From: Glacieibacterium frigidum
GTDB taxonomy: Bacteria; Pseudomonadota; Alphaproteobacteria; Sphingomonadales; Sphingomonadaceae
Length of the DNA stretch: 64,000 nucleotides
Direction: 5' to 3'
Assembly: GCF_007097155.1 (NCBI RefSeq)
Contig: NZ_VJWA01000002.1
Coordinates: 744,001 to 808,000, forward strand
Positions within the stretch are counted from its first letter, which is position 1. The number at the start of each line of letters is the position of its first letter. Shown here in pieces: positions 27,033 through 36,167 of the stretch. The position numbers and the translations under genes are program-made. Under the pieces are notes generated by a model. That model searched no databases. It saw only the letters and a program-made list of their open reading frames with translations, and was not told the origin of the DNA.

Positions 27033-29012
27033 CTACTTCAGCGCGTCCTTCAGTCCCGGCGCGAACTCCGCCCCGTGCGGCACCTTCGCCGACGACGCCG
27101 CGACCGCCCCGCCGATCGGCTCGGCGCGACCGCCGAGGCACTTGGACAGGAAATTCTCGGTCACCGACCAGAAGGCGATGCTGTTCGCCGGCCGTGCGAA
27201 GCCGTGGCCTTCGTCGGGGAACAGCACGTAGGTGACGGGGATGTTCTTGGCCTTCATCGCCGCGACGATCTGGTCGCTCTCAATTTGGGCGACGCGCGGA
27301 TCGTTGGCGCCTTGGCCGATCAGCAGCGGGCGGACGATCTTGTCGGCGGAGAACAGCGGCGATGCCGCCTTGAGCAGCGCCTGCCCCTCGGGTGTCGTCG
27401 GATCGCCCATGCGGCCGTACAGCTGGGTACGTCCGGCCTCCCAATAGGCGGGGATCGACTTGAGCAGGGTGAACAGGTTCGACGGACCGACGATGTCGAC
27501 CCCGCAGGCGAAGGCCGTCGGCGTGAAGGCTAGCCCTGCGAGCGTCGCATAGCCGCCGTAGCTGCCGCCCATGATCGCGACCTTGTCCTTGGTCGTGATG
27601 CCCTTCGCCACCGCCCAGTCGACGGCGTCGAGCAGGTCGTCGTGGCTTTTCAGGCCCCATTGCTTGTCGCCGGCGCTGGTGAACGCCTTGCCGAACCCGG
27701 TCGACGAACGGAAATTGACCGACAGCACGGCATAGCCGCGGTTCGCCAGCCACTGGTGCGCGGCGTTGAAGCCGTAATTGTCACGCCCCCACGGCCCGCC
27801 GTGGACGAGCAGCACCATCGGCACCGGCCCCTTCGCGCCCGACGGTACGCTGAGATAGGACACCAAGGTCTTGCCGTCGCGCGACTTGATCTCGTGCGGC
27901 TGCATCGCGACGAGCGGCGCGCCGACGAGTTCGGGACGGCCGACGAACAGCTGGGTCAGCTTCTTCGCCTTGCGGTCGTACATCCACGTCGCGGGCGGCG
28001 CGGTGACGGGGTCGACCACCACCGTCCAGCGGTCGTCGGCGTCGGTGCGCGACGTGACCTGCACGTCGCCCTTCAATTCGGTCTTCAGGAACGCGAGGTC
28101 ACCCGCGATTGCGGGGTCGGTCGCGGTCCAGTCGTTGCGCAGATAATTGACCGCATAGGCCTGCACCTTGCCGGTGACCGGGTCGGTCATCGCCTCGCCG
28201 ATATCGGCGCGCGCGTCCTCGGCGATGACCTGCGTCGTGCCGCTGGCGAAGTCCTGCGCGATCAGCGCGGCGGTGTTCCGCCCGCGCGAGTCGATCCAGT
28301 AGAGCGTCTTGCCGTCGCTGGTGAAGCCGACCGGCGACGTCGTCTGCGAATCCTCGAGGCCGACGGTGGCGAACGGCGTCGCGGCGACCTTGCCGCCCTC
28401 GACGCGGTAGAATTCGGTACCGCCCTGCGCGGTCGGCTTGGCGGCGATGCGGATCACCAGATTATCGTCGGCCGTGAAGCCGCCAAAGCCGTCGTTCTGC
28501 TGGACGAGCGTCAGCTTGCCGGTCGCGAGGTCGAGGCTGTGAACGTCGTGCCAGCGCGGATCGCGGTTGTTGAGCCCGACGAGGATGCGGTCCTTGATCG
28601 TATTGCTCGTCGCGACGACCTCGGCACGAACCTTGTCGAAGGGTGTCAGGACCGTCTCGGCCCCGCTCGCGACATCGACGCCGTAGAGCTTGAAATTCTC
28701 GTCGCCGCCCTTGTCCTGGACGTACAGCAGCGAATTCGAATCGGGCGCCCAGAAATACTGGCGGATCGGGCGCTCCTTGCCCTTGGTGACCGACCGCGCT
28801 TTGGCGGGATCGGAGGCGGGGGCGACCCAGAGGTTGAGGACGCCGTCGACCGGCGCGGTCCACGACAGCCATTTGCCATCGGGGCTGATCCGCCCCTGCG
28901 CCTTCGACGGATTGCCGAACAGCTTGGTCCGCTCGATCAGCGGCACGTCGGTCGCGGCGAGGGCGGGGGCAGCGGTCATGGCAAGCAGCGAGGCAGCGAG
29001 AAGCAGGCGCAT
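27033..29012 (-). CDS. S9 family peptidase (prolyl oligopeptidase / acylaminoacyl peptidase type), exported
   Basis: The 659-residue protein begins with a signal peptide (MRLLLAASLLAMTAAPALA) and should work in the periplasm or outside. Residues about 30-390 form a WD40/TolB-like beta-propeller (KGKERPIRQYFWAPDSNSLL, PVGFTSDGKTLYWIDSRGRN). The alpha/beta hydrolase domain then carries the nucleophile in IMGGSYGGYATLAG near 480, an Asp in GANDPRVAQIESDQ and the His in FPDEGHGFARP near 610, a complete triad. It cleaves oligopeptides, probably as a dipeptidyl- or acylaminoacyl-peptidase. It appears monocistronic. Confidence 0.92.
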   Translation of the reverse strand: MRLLLAASLLAMTAAPALAATDVPLIERTKLFGNPSKAQGRISPDGKWLSWTAPVDGVLNLWVAPASDPAKARSVTKGKERPIRQYFWAPDSNSLLYVQDKGGDENFKLYGVDVASGAETVLTPFDKVRAEVVATSNTIKDRILVGLNNRDPRWHDVHSLDLATGKLTLVQQNDGFGGFTADDNLVIRIAAKPTAQGGTEFYRVEGGKVAATPFATVGLEDSQTTSPVGFTSDGKTLYWIDSRGRNTAALIAQDFASGTTQVIAEDARADIGEAMTDPVTGKVQAYAVNYLRNDWTATDPAIAGDLAFLKTELKGDVQVTSRTDADDRWTVVVDPVTAPPATWMYDRKAKKLTQLFVGRPELVGAPLVAMQPHEIKSRDGKTLVSYLSVPSGAKGPVPMVLLVHGGPWGRDNYGFNAAHQWLANRGYAVLSVNFRSSTGFGKAFTSAGDKQWGLKSHDDLLDAVDWAVAKGITTKDKVAIMGGSYGGYATLAGLAFTPTAFACGVDIVGPSNLFTLLKSIPAYWEAGRTQLYGRMGDPTTPEGQALLKAASPLFSADKIVRPLLIGQGANDPRVAQIESDQIVAAMKAKNIPVTYVLFPDEGHGFARPANSIAFWSVTENFLSKCLGGRAEPIGGAVAASSAKVPHGAEFAPGLKDALK

Positions 29013-29085
29013 TCAGGGTCTCCGGCAAACATCGCGGACTGTCTGCCAGAGACCCTGTGTGTTAGCAAGATAGGACGGAGAGAGA

Positions 29086-29892
29086 TTATTCCGCCGCCGT
29101 CTTTTCGCTGTTGGGCTGCGCCATGTCGCGGTGCATCTTGGCCAGCACCGGGTCGGGCAAGACGTTGGTCATCAGCGCCTGCAGCTTGTTCTTGAAGCCC
29201 GCGACGACGTGGTCGTCATCGGACATCAGCGCGTCGAAACCGATGCGCGCGACCTCGTCGGCGGGCATCTTCTTGCCCTGCCCGACCTTGGTGTCGTCCA
29301 TCTCGGCGCGGTGGAAGAAGTCGGTGTCAGTCGCGCCGGGCATCAGCACCGTGACGACGACATTCTGCTCCTTCAGCTCCTCGCGGATCGCCTCGCCCCA
29401 GCTGTTCAGGAAGGCCTTGGTGCCGTTGTAGACCGACTGGAAGCTGCCCGGCATCGTGCCGGCGATCGAGCCGGTGATCAAGATGCGACCCTGGCCCGCC
29501 GCGGCCATCGCCTGCGCGACATGCTTGACCAGATGGACCTGGCTGGCGACGTTGACCTGGATCATCGCGAGTTCGGTGTGAAGGTCGGTCTCGGTAAAGC
29601 GCCCGCCCAGCCCGAAGCCGGCATTGGCGAAGCACAGGTCGAGCGGTCGGCCCGCGGCGTCGATGGCGTCGAGCAGCGTGTGGATCGCCTCATGCTCGCG
29701 CAGGTCGGCGACGACCGCGGTGACCTGGCCGCCAGTTCCGCGCAGCTCGGTCGCCACGGTCTCGATAGCGCTGTCCTCGGCGCTGATCACGACGTCATAG
29801 CCCTCGGCGACGCAGATGCGGGCGAGTTCGAGGCCGATGCCCGACGAGGCCCCGGTGACGAGGGCGAGCTTGCGGATCGATTGTGGGTTCAT
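29086..29892 (-). CDS. SDR family NAD(P)-dependent oxidoreductase
   Basis: The 268-residue short-chain dehydrogenase has the cofactor site ALVTGASSGIGLELARI at residues 11-27, FANAGFGLGGRF near 88 (NAG), the catalytic Ser in LITGSIAGTMPGS and YNGTKAFLNSWGEAI with the Tyr/Lys pair near 160. The C-terminal region with MPADEVARIGFDALMSDDDH and NKLQALMTNVLPDP resembles the DltE/YqjQ-like group of lipid- or ketone-reducing SDRs. It acts in the cytoplasm; the substrate is unknown. It stands alone between the S9 peptidase and a methyltransferase gene in the same direction. Confidence 0.9.
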   Translation of the reverse strand: MNPQSIRKLALVTGASSGIGLELARICVAEGYDVVISAEDSAIETVATELRGTGGQVTAVVADLREHEAIHTLLDAIDAAGRPLDLCFANAGFGLGGRFTETDLHTELAMIQVNVASQVHLVKHVAQAMAAAGQGRILITGSIAGTMPGSFQSVYNGTKAFLNSWGEAIREELKEQNVVVTVLMPGATDTDFFHRAEMDDTKVGQGKKMPADEVARIGFDALMSDDDHVVAGFKNKLQALMTNVLPDPVLAKMHRDMAQPNSEKTAAE

Positions 29893-29959
29893 CGGTCACT
29901 CCTTGAAAGTCACCCTCCAACCGCACCGCCGCGCCCCGGGTTCCGGGGTTGTTTCGCCC

Positions 29960-30517
29960 CTATTTGATCGGCGTGCCCTTGGCCGGGACGCGCCACATGA
30001 ACACCGGCCGGCCATCGACCAGCGCCTCGGCCTCGGGCGTCCAGCCGCTGATCGGGAAGGCGTGGCTGACGATCCGCGTGCCGGGCTTGAGCGCCAGCAG
30101 CTGCGGCAGCAATTTGTCGTTGAGCGTCGGCAGCAGGTACAAAGTGACCACCGTCGCCTCGCGGAAGTCGGTTTCGAACAGGTCGGCATTGCGGAACTGG
30201 ACGAGGCCGGTGACGCCTGCCTTTTTGGCGTTCTCGTTGGCTTCGGCGATGCGGACAGGGTTGATGTCGATGCCGACGCCCCGCACGCCGAACTTCTGCG
30301 CGGCGCGGATCGGGATGCGCCCGTCGCCCGACCCCAGGTCGTACAGCACGTCGCCCTTCTTCAGCTTCACCAGCTCGAACATCTTGTCGACCATCGGCTC
30401 GGGCGTCGGCACGTAGATCACGTCGGGCTCACGCAGCGCCGCAACCTGCGTCGCGGTCTGCGCGGCGGCGGGCATGGCGGGGACGAGCAGCAGCAGGGAG
30501 ACGGCAAGGCGGATCAT
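29960..30517 (-). CDS. Class I SAM-dependent methyltransferase with an N-terminal signal peptide
   Basis: The 185-residue protein starts with what looks like a cleavable signal (MIRLAVSLLLLVPAMPAAAQ) and then shows a Rossmann methyltransferase: DVIYVPTPEPMVDKMFELV, motif I LYDLGSGDGRIPIRAA near residue 58 and GVGIDINPVRIAEANENA near 80. Export would be puzzling because SAM is cytoplasmic, so either the segment is an uncleaved membrane anchor or the protein has another role. The ATG at 30517 overlaps the stop of the upstream permease gene as ATGA, so the two are co-translated. Substrate unknown. Confidence 0.85.
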   Translation of the reverse strand: MIRLAVSLLLLVPAMPAAAQTATQVAALREPDVIYVPTPEPMVDKMFELVKLKKGDVLYDLGSGDGRIPIRAAQKFGVRGVGIDINPVRIAEANENAKKAGVTGLVQFRNADLFETDFREATVVTLYLLPTLNDKLLPQLLALKPGTRIVSHAFPISGWTPEAEALVDGRPVFMWRVPAKGTPIK

Positions 30518-31827
30518 GGGGAGGACTCCTTCGACGGTTGCAGGATGAACGACAGTATGATGCCAGCCCCCAGCACCGCGACACCGACCACGGCGCCGGT
30601 CTTGACATAGGCAAGGCTCGACCAGAGCAGCCAGGCATTCGACGCGCAGAACAGCGCCGGCAGCACGGGGTAAAGCGGTACGCGGAACGGGCGCGGCGTG
30701 TCGGGCTCGCGCCGGCGCAGGACGAACAACGCGATGCCGACGCCCAGGAAGAACAGCCAGAACACCGGCGCGGTATAGTCGACCGCCAGCGCAAAGCCGT
30801 CGCGGACCAGCGCGCCCGCGCCGACGAGCAGCAGCGACACCCCGCCCTGCACGAGCAGCGCGTTGCCCGGCGTGCCGCGCACCCCGTCCCAGCGGCCGAG
30901 CCACGCCAGCTTCTGCACGTCGCGGCCCCACGCCCAGCTCGACCGCGCGCCGGTGAACATCGTCGCGTTCGCCGAGGTGAGCGCCGCGACCGCCACCGCG
31001 ACCGCGATCGCCGCGCTGCCAGCCGAGCCGAGCGCACGGCCCAGCAGGTCGGCGGCGGGCGCATCGCTCGCGGCGATGCCGCTAAGGCCCAGGCCGCGCA
31101 GGAAGGCGAGATTGACCAGCAGGTAGAGCAAGGTGACGACGCCGAGGCTCGCGAGCAGCACCCCGACGATCCGCTTCCGCTTCCCGCGCAGCTCGCCGGT
31201 CACGTACACCGTCTCGTTCCACCCGCCATAAGTCAGCAGGACGAGGACCATCGCGGCGCCCCATTGCGTGTCGGTGACGCGCGGCACGGCGGCGACGGCC
31301 TCGGGCGCGAGGATCAGCCCGGCGATGACGACGAGCACCAGCCCCGCGACCTCGGCGAGGGTCAGCAGCGCCTGCGTCCGCGTCCCGGCGCGCACGCCCG
31401 CGACGTTGATTGCGGTCAGTAGCATGACCGTTCCCGCCGCCCAGGCCGCGCTCGGCCCGCCGGCGACCGCTGCGGCATAATCGCCGACGATGAAGGCGAG
31501 CAGCGCGACCGACCCCGTCTGGATCACCGCCAGCCGCGCCCAGGCGTAGACGAACCCCGCGCGGCGGCCGTAGGCGCGGACGAGATAGCCGTAATCGCCG
31601 CCCGCCCCGGGCCAGGCCGCCGCAAGCTCCGCATAGCAAAGCGCGCCGACGACCGAGAGCCCGCCGCCGATCAGCCACAGCCACAGCATGTCGGCTTCGC
31701 TGCCCGACAGGCCGGCGACGATCGCGGGGGTGCGGAAGATGCCGGCGCCGACGACGATGCCGACCGCGATGGCGACGGCGTCGCGGGCGCGCAGCGTGGC
31801 TGTCGGACGGGCCGCTTCGTCGTGCAT
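30514..31827 (-). CDS. APC family amino acid permease
   Basis: The 437-residue protein has about twelve hydrophobic segments and the APC signature at its start, DAVAIAVGIVVGAGIFRTPA (residues 14-33), with GALCYAELAAAWPGAGGDYG near 62 and LLTYGGWNETVYVTGELRGK near 205. It resembles the amino acid transporters of the LAT/YhdG-like sub-group. It should carry an amino acid across the inner membrane by proton symport or exchange; the specificity is not readable. It overlaps the downstream methyltransferase gene by 4 nt and reads divergently from the indolepyruvate oxidoreductase gene. Confidence 0.92.
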   Translation of the reverse strand: MHDEAARPTATLRARDAVAIAVGIVVGAGIFRTPAIVAGLSGSEADMLWLWLIGGGLSVVGALCYAELAAAWPGAGGDYGYLVRAYGRRAGFVYAWARLAVIQTGSVALLAFIVGDYAAAVAGGPSAAWAAGTVMLLTAINVAGVRAGTRTQALLTLAEVAGLVLVVIAGLILAPEAVAAVPRVTDTQWGAAMVLVLLTYGGWNETVYVTGELRGKRKRIVGVLLASLGVVTLLYLLVNLAFLRGLGLSGIAASDAPAADLLGRALGSAGSAAIAVAVAVAALTSANATMFTGARSSWAWGRDVQKLAWLGRWDGVRGTPGNALLVQGGVSLLLVGAGALVRDGFALAVDYTAPVFWLFFLGVGIALFVLRRREPDTPRPFRVPLYPVLPALFCASNAWLLWSSLAYVKTGAVVGVAVLGAGIILSFILQPSKESSP

Positions 31828-31889
31828 CGCGCTCGCTATCGCTTGACCGCGCTGGGAACGGGGTGCGTCATCGCATGTTCCACTATGGC

Positions 31890-31918
31890 TTGCCGCAACG
31901 TAGATAGGTCAGTATAGC
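31890..31918 (+). promoter_or_regulatory. Candidate promoter of the indolepyruvate oxidoreductase gene
   Basis: TTGCCG (31890-31895), a 17 nt spacer and TATAGC (31913-31918) lie 25 nt before the start of the large oxidoreductase gene, within the divergent gap with the permease. The match to sigma70 boxes is fair. Confidence 0.45.
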
Positions 31919-31922
31919 TGAC
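31908..31922. promoter_or_regulatory. Inverted repeat over the -10 box (candidate operator)
   Basis: GTCAGTATAGCTGAC is a perfect 5-5-5 inverted repeat that covers the proposed -10 box, a position suited to repression. No regulator gene is adjacent, so the binding protein is unknown. Confidence 0.4.
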
Positions 31923-31943
31923 GTATCACTGGGGAGTGTTCGA

Positions 31944-34900
31944 ATGGTTGCCGGTTTGCCGCCTGTCTCGCTCGACGACAAGTATCGCTTCACCGACGGG
32001 CGGGTGTTCATGAGCGGCGTCCAGGCGCTGGTCCGCCTGCCGCTGGTGCAGCGCGCGCGCGACCGCGCCGCGGGGCTCAACACCGGCGGCTTCATCTCCG
32101 GCTATCGCGGCTCGCCGCTCGGCACCTACGACCAGGAGTTGTGGCGCGCCAAGAAGATGCTGGCGGCGGAGAACATCATCTTCCAGCCCGGCGTCAACGA
32201 GGAGCTGGGCGCCACCGCGGTGTGGGGCACGCAGCATGTCGGCATGCGTCCCGGCAACACCGTCGATGGCGTGTTCGGCATCTGGTACGGCAAGGGCCCC
32301 GGCCTCGACCGCGCGATGGACGTCATGAAGCACGCCAACGCCGCGGGCACCTCCCCCCACGGCGGCGTGCTGGCGATCGTCGGCGACGACCATGGCGCCA
32401 AATCGAGCACCCTGCCCCACCAGTCCGACCACAACTTCCAGGCGGCGTTCGTGCCGTTCCTCGCGCCCGCCAGCGTGCACGAGTTCGTCGAATACGGGCT
32501 GCTCGGCATCGCGATGTCGCGCTTCGCGGGCACCTGGGTCGGCTTCAAGGCGACCGCCGACACGGTCGAGACCTCGGCCACGATCGACCTCGCGAACGAG
32601 CACAAGCCGATCATCCTGCCGCCGTTCGACTTCCCCGAGGGCGGCATCCACATCCGCGGCGGCGACATCTGGCGCGAGGAAGACACGCGCCTGCAGCGCT
32701 TCAAGGGCTTCGCCGCGCTCGCCTTCGCCAAGGCGAACCGCATCGACCGCATCGTCTGGGATACGCCTACCCCCCGCTTCGGCATCATCACCACCGGCAA
32801 GGCGCACGCCGATACGATGGAGGCGCTGTACGAGCTGGGCATCGACGAGCGCGTCGCGTCGCAGATCGGCCTGCGCGTCTACAAGGTCGGCATGCCCTGG
32901 CCGCTCGAGCCCGACGGCATTCGCGCTTTCGCGGAAGGCCTGGAGGAAGTCCTCGTCATCGAGGAGAAGCGCGAGTTCATCGAGCATCAGCTGCGCTGGC
33001 AGCTCTACAACTGGCGCGAGGCGGTCCGCCCCCGCGTCGTCGGCAAGCACGACGAGAACGGCGAGTGGCTGCTGAGCCCCGACAACGAGCTGACCCCGGG
33101 CACGATCGCGCACGTCATCGCAGCGCGCATCCAGAAATATCACGACACCGACGCGATCCGGAACCGCCTGACCTTCTTCAACGACCAGGCGGGCAAGGCG
33201 GCGGCGTACGAGACGCCGATCAAGCGCAGCCCCTATTTCTGCTCGGGCTGCCCGCACAACACCTCGACCAAGGCGCCCGACGGCGCGCGCACGCTGGCGG
33301 GCATCGGCTGCCACATCATGGCGCTGTGGATGGACCGCGCCGAGACCTTCACCCAGATGGGCGGCGAAGGCGTGACCTGGGTCGGCGAGGCACCGTTCAC
33401 GAGCGAGAAGCACGTGTTCGCGAACCTCGGCGACGGGACGTATTTCCACTCGGGCATCCTCGCGGTGCGCCAGTCGATCGCGGCGGGCGTCAACATCACC
33501 TACAAGATTCTCTACAACGATGCCGTCGCGATGACCGGCGGCCAGACGCACGACGGCGAGCTGTCGGTCGACATGATCGCCGCGCAGATGGTCGCCGAGA
33601 ACGCCAAGAAGGTCGTCGTGCTGACCGAGGACCTGTCGCGCTACAAGGGCGTCACCCTGCCCTCGTCGGTGCGCCTGCTCGACCGTTCGGCGCTGCCCGA
33701 GATCCAGGCCGAGTTCGCCGCGACGCCGGGAACCACGGTCATCATCTTCGACCAGACCTGCGCCGCCGAGAAGCGCCGCCGCCGCAAGCGCAAGACGCTT
33801 GCCGACCCCGCGCGCCGGGTCTTCATCAACGCCGCGGTCTGCGAAGGCTGCGGCGACTGCTCGGTCCAGTCGAACTGCGTGTCGATCGAGCCGCTCGCCA
33901 CCGAGTTCGGGCGCAAGCGCCGGATCAATCAGTCGAGCTGCAACAAGGACTACAGCTGCCTCAAGGGCTTCTGCCCCAGCTTCGTCACCGTCGACGACGC
34001 CGCGGTGCGCAAGGCCGAGACCAAGAACCTCGAGGCGGTCGACCTCAGCGGCATCGCCGACCCGACGATCCCGTCGCCGGGCGAGGGCTTCAACATCATG
34101 GTCACCGGTATCGGTGGCACCGGCGTGCTGACCGTCTCGGCGCTGCTCGGCACCGCCGGGCATATCGAGGGCATGAGCGCGACCACCGCCGACATGGCGG
34201 GCCTCGCCCAGAAGGGCGGCGCGGTCTATGCGCACGTCCGCCTGGCGGCGGCGGGCGAGGCGCTGCTGTCCCCGCGTATCATCGCGGGCGCCGCCGACCT
34301 CGTGCTGGCGTGCGATGCCGTCGTCGCCGCCGACAAGCCGACGCAGACGCTGATGGTGCCGACGCGCACCGCGGTCGTCGCCAACGCCGATATCGCGCCG
34401 ACGTCGGACTTCGTGCGCAACCGCGATTTCGACTTTCGCTCGGCGCAGGTCGAGCGTTCGATCCGCAAGGCATCGAACCCGAACGCCACGGCCTTTGTCG
34501 CGGCGGACACGATCGCCGTGGCGCTGCTGGGCGATGCGATCGGCGCCAACATCCTGCTGATGGGCTATGCGTGGCAGGCGGGCCTTATCCCGCTGCAGCG
34601 CGCCAGCATCGAGGCGGCGATCGACCTCAACGGCGTCGCGATCGACTTCAACAAGCGCGCCTTCGCGCTCGGCCGCCTGCTCGCCGCGTCGCCTGAGAAG
34701 GTCGAGGCGATGGTGCAGGCCGCGCGCGGCCCCCTGCCCGAGCCGCCCGCGACGACCCTCGACGGGCTGATCGAGAAGCGCGTCGCCGACCTGACCGCGT
34801 ACCAGGACGCCGCCTATGCCGCGCGCTTCACTTCGCTGGTGTCGCGCGTGCGTGCCGCCGGCGACGACCGACTGACCGAGGCGGTCGCGCGCAGCTATTA

Positions 34901-35387
34901 CAAGCTGCTCGCCTACAAGGACGAATATGAGGTCGGACGGCTGTATTCGGACGGCCGCTTCCGCGCCGCCTACGACGCGCAGTTCGCCGGCGGCAAGCCG
35001 CGTGTCGAGCTGTCGCCGCCGATCTTCGCGAAGCTCGACCCCGCCACCGGCCGCCCGAAGAAGTACAGCTTCGGCCCGTGGATCTTCACCGCGTTCGGCG
35101 TGCTGGCGAAGCTCAAGGGCCTGCGCGGCACCGCACTCGACGTCTTCGGCTATTCGGCCGAGCGCCGTGCCGAGCGCGCCGCGATCACCGCGTTCGAGGC
35201 CGATGTCGACCGGCTCCTCGCCGGCCTGACCCCCGACAACGCCGGCCTCGCCGCCGAAATCGCGGCGCTGCCCCAGGCGGTGCGCGGCTTCGGGCCGGTC
35301 AAGCATGCGGCGGCGGAGAAGGTCGCGGGCCAGGCGGCGGCGCTCTGGGCACGCTGGCCCGGCGAGGCGATCCGCGCGGCGGCGTAA
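31944..35387 (+). CDS. Indolepyruvate ferredoxin oxidoreductase family protein (fused alpha-beta)
   Basis: The 1147-residue protein fuses IorA- and IorB-like parts, as in aerobic proteobacteria. It oxidatively decarboxylates aryl or branched 2-oxoacids from amino acid breakdown to acyl-CoA in the cytoplasm. The pyrimidine domain with GTYDQELWRAKKMLAAENI near residue 60 comes first. CSGCPHNTSTK near 432 introduces the thiamine-diphosphate domain. Two cysteine clusters follow, CEGCGDCSVQSNC near 632 and CNKDYSCLKGFC near 665, for an iron-sulfur cluster. The gamma-type domain begins at GIGGTGVLTVSALLG near 722. GGGGAG precedes the ATG. Confidence 0.94.
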   Translation: MVAGLPPVSLDDKYRFTDGRVFMSGVQALVRLPLVQRARDRAAGLNTGGFISGYRGSPLGTYDQELWRAKKMLAAENIIFQPGVNEELGATAVWGTQHVGMRPGNTVDGVFGIWYGKGPGLDRAMDVMKHANAAGTSPHGGVLAIVGDDHGAKSSTLPHQSDHNFQAAFVPFLAPASVHEFVEYGLLGIAMSRFAGTWVGFKATADTVETSATIDLANEHKPIILPPFDFPEGGIHIRGGDIWREEDTRLQRFKGFAALAFAKANRIDRIVWDTPTPRFGIITTGKAHADTMEALYELGIDERVASQIGLRVYKVGMPWPLEPDGIRAFAEGLEEVLVIEEKREFIEHQLRWQLYNWREAVRPRVVGKHDENGEWLLSPDNELTPGTIAHVIAARIQKYHDTDAIRNRLTFFNDQAGKAAAYETPIKRSPYFCSGCPHNTSTKAPDGARTLAGIGCHIMALWMDRAETFTQMGGEGVTWVGEAPFTSEKHVFANLGDGTYFHSGILAVRQSIAAGVNITYKILYNDAVAMTGGQTHDGELSVDMIAAQMVAENAKKVVVLTEDLSRYKGVTLPSSVRLLDRSALPEIQAEFAATPGTTVIIFDQTCAAEKRRRRKRKTLADPARRVFINAAVCEGCGDCSVQSNCVSIEPLATEFGRKRRINQSSCNKDYSCLKGFCPSFVTVDDAAVRKAETKNLEAVDLSGIADPTIPSPGEGFNIMVTGIGGTGVLTVSALLGTAGHIEGMSATTADMAGLAQKGGAVYAHVRLAAAGEALLSPRIIAGAADLVLACDAVVAADKPTQTLMVPTRTAVVANADIAPTSDFVRNRDFDFRSAQVERSIRKASNPNATAFVAADTIAVALLGDAIGANILLMGYAWQAGLIPLQRASIEAAIDLNGVAIDFNKRAFALGRLLAASPEKVEAMVQAARGPLPEPPATTLDGLIEKRVADLTAYQDAAYAARFTSLVSRVRAAGDDRLTEAVARSYYKLLAYKDEYEVGRLYSDGRFRAAYDAQFAGGKPRVELSPPIFAKLDPATGRPKKYSFGPWIFTAFGVLAKLKGLRGTALDVFGYSAERRAERAAITAFEADVDRLLAGLTPDNAGLAAEIAALPQAVRGFGPVKHAAAEKVAGQAAALWARWPGEAIRAAA

Positions 35388-35475
35388 CAACTCCGCCATT
35401 TGGGGTAGCCCATTTGCGCGCTTGATGTTGTTAATTCGTTACGGCAAAGATGAACGACTCGTGACGGGGGCGTTC

Positions 35476-36105
35476 ATGAACAGGTTGATTGGTTGCTTTG
35501 GCGCGGTGGCGCTGATTTTCTCTGCTTCGCCGGGGCTGGCGAAGAAGAAGGACGGCCATGCGGCGGTCGATCTCGACCCGTCGGGCCGCGGCCTGGTCAC
35601 CGGTACCGGGTTCGAATCACGCGATATCATCGGCATGGCCGACCGGCTGGTCCGCGACCTGCTACAGCGTCCCGACATCGTCGGCACAGCGACGCCGCCG
35701 CGCATCATCGTCGATTCGTCGCGGCTGGTGAACAAGTCGAGCCAGCGACTCGACACCGACATGATCTCCGACCAGCTTCGCGCCCAGCTGATGCGCGCCG
35801 CGCAGGGCCGCATGCGCTTCCTCAGCCGCGAGGCGATGGAAGACGTGATGGCCGAGCGCGAGTTGAAGCGCACCGGCACCGTCGACGTCGCGACGCGCGG
35901 CCTCGCCAAGGCGGTCGCGGGGTCGGACTTCAAGCTGACCGGCCGCATTACCTCGCTCGATGCGCGCAACAACAACACCGGCATGATGCAGCGTTCGATG
36001 CAGGTCATTTTCGAGCTCATCGACCTCGAGACCAGCGAGAGCGTCTACATCTCCGAACCCTACGTCACGCTGCGGGCCCAGGGCGACGACGTCGTCTACC
36101 GCTAG
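35476..36105 (+). CDS. LpoB-like penicillin-binding protein activator homologue, exported
   Basis: The 209-residue protein has a signal peptide (MNRLIGCFGAVALIFSASPG) and then the LpoB fold pattern: ESRDIIGMADRLVRDLL near residue 58, PPRIIVDSSRLVNKSSQRLD near 82, DMISDQLRAQLMRAAQGRMR and FKLTGRITSLDARNNNTGMM near 158. E. coli LpoB is an outer-membrane lipoprotein that switches on PBP1b. Here the only Cys (Cys7) is too close to the N-terminus for a normal lipobox, so the protein is probably soluble in the periplasm. The frame is open from 35305, but the ATG at 35476 fits. It heads a run of four exported proteins. Confidence 0.8.
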   Translation: MNRLIGCFGAVALIFSASPGLAKKKDGHAAVDLDPSGRGLVTGTGFESRDIIGMADRLVRDLLQRPDIVGTATPPRIIVDSSRLVNKSSQRLDTDMISDQLRAQLMRAAQGRMRFLSREAMEDVMAERELKRTGTVDVATRGLAKAVAGSDFKLTGRITSLDARNNNTGMMQRSMQVIFELIDLETSESVYISEPYVTLRAQGDDVVYR

Positions 36106-36167
36106 CATCCTGCGCGCCGGGTGAGGGGGCTTACCCGGCGCGCTCCATTCAACAGGGGGCAAACCTG

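Noticed and set aside
31926..35399. An 1157-codon open frame antisense to the indolepyruvate oxidoreductase
   Set aside because: Long antisense frames are common at high GC; its translation is low-complexity and the opposite strand has clear family motifs.
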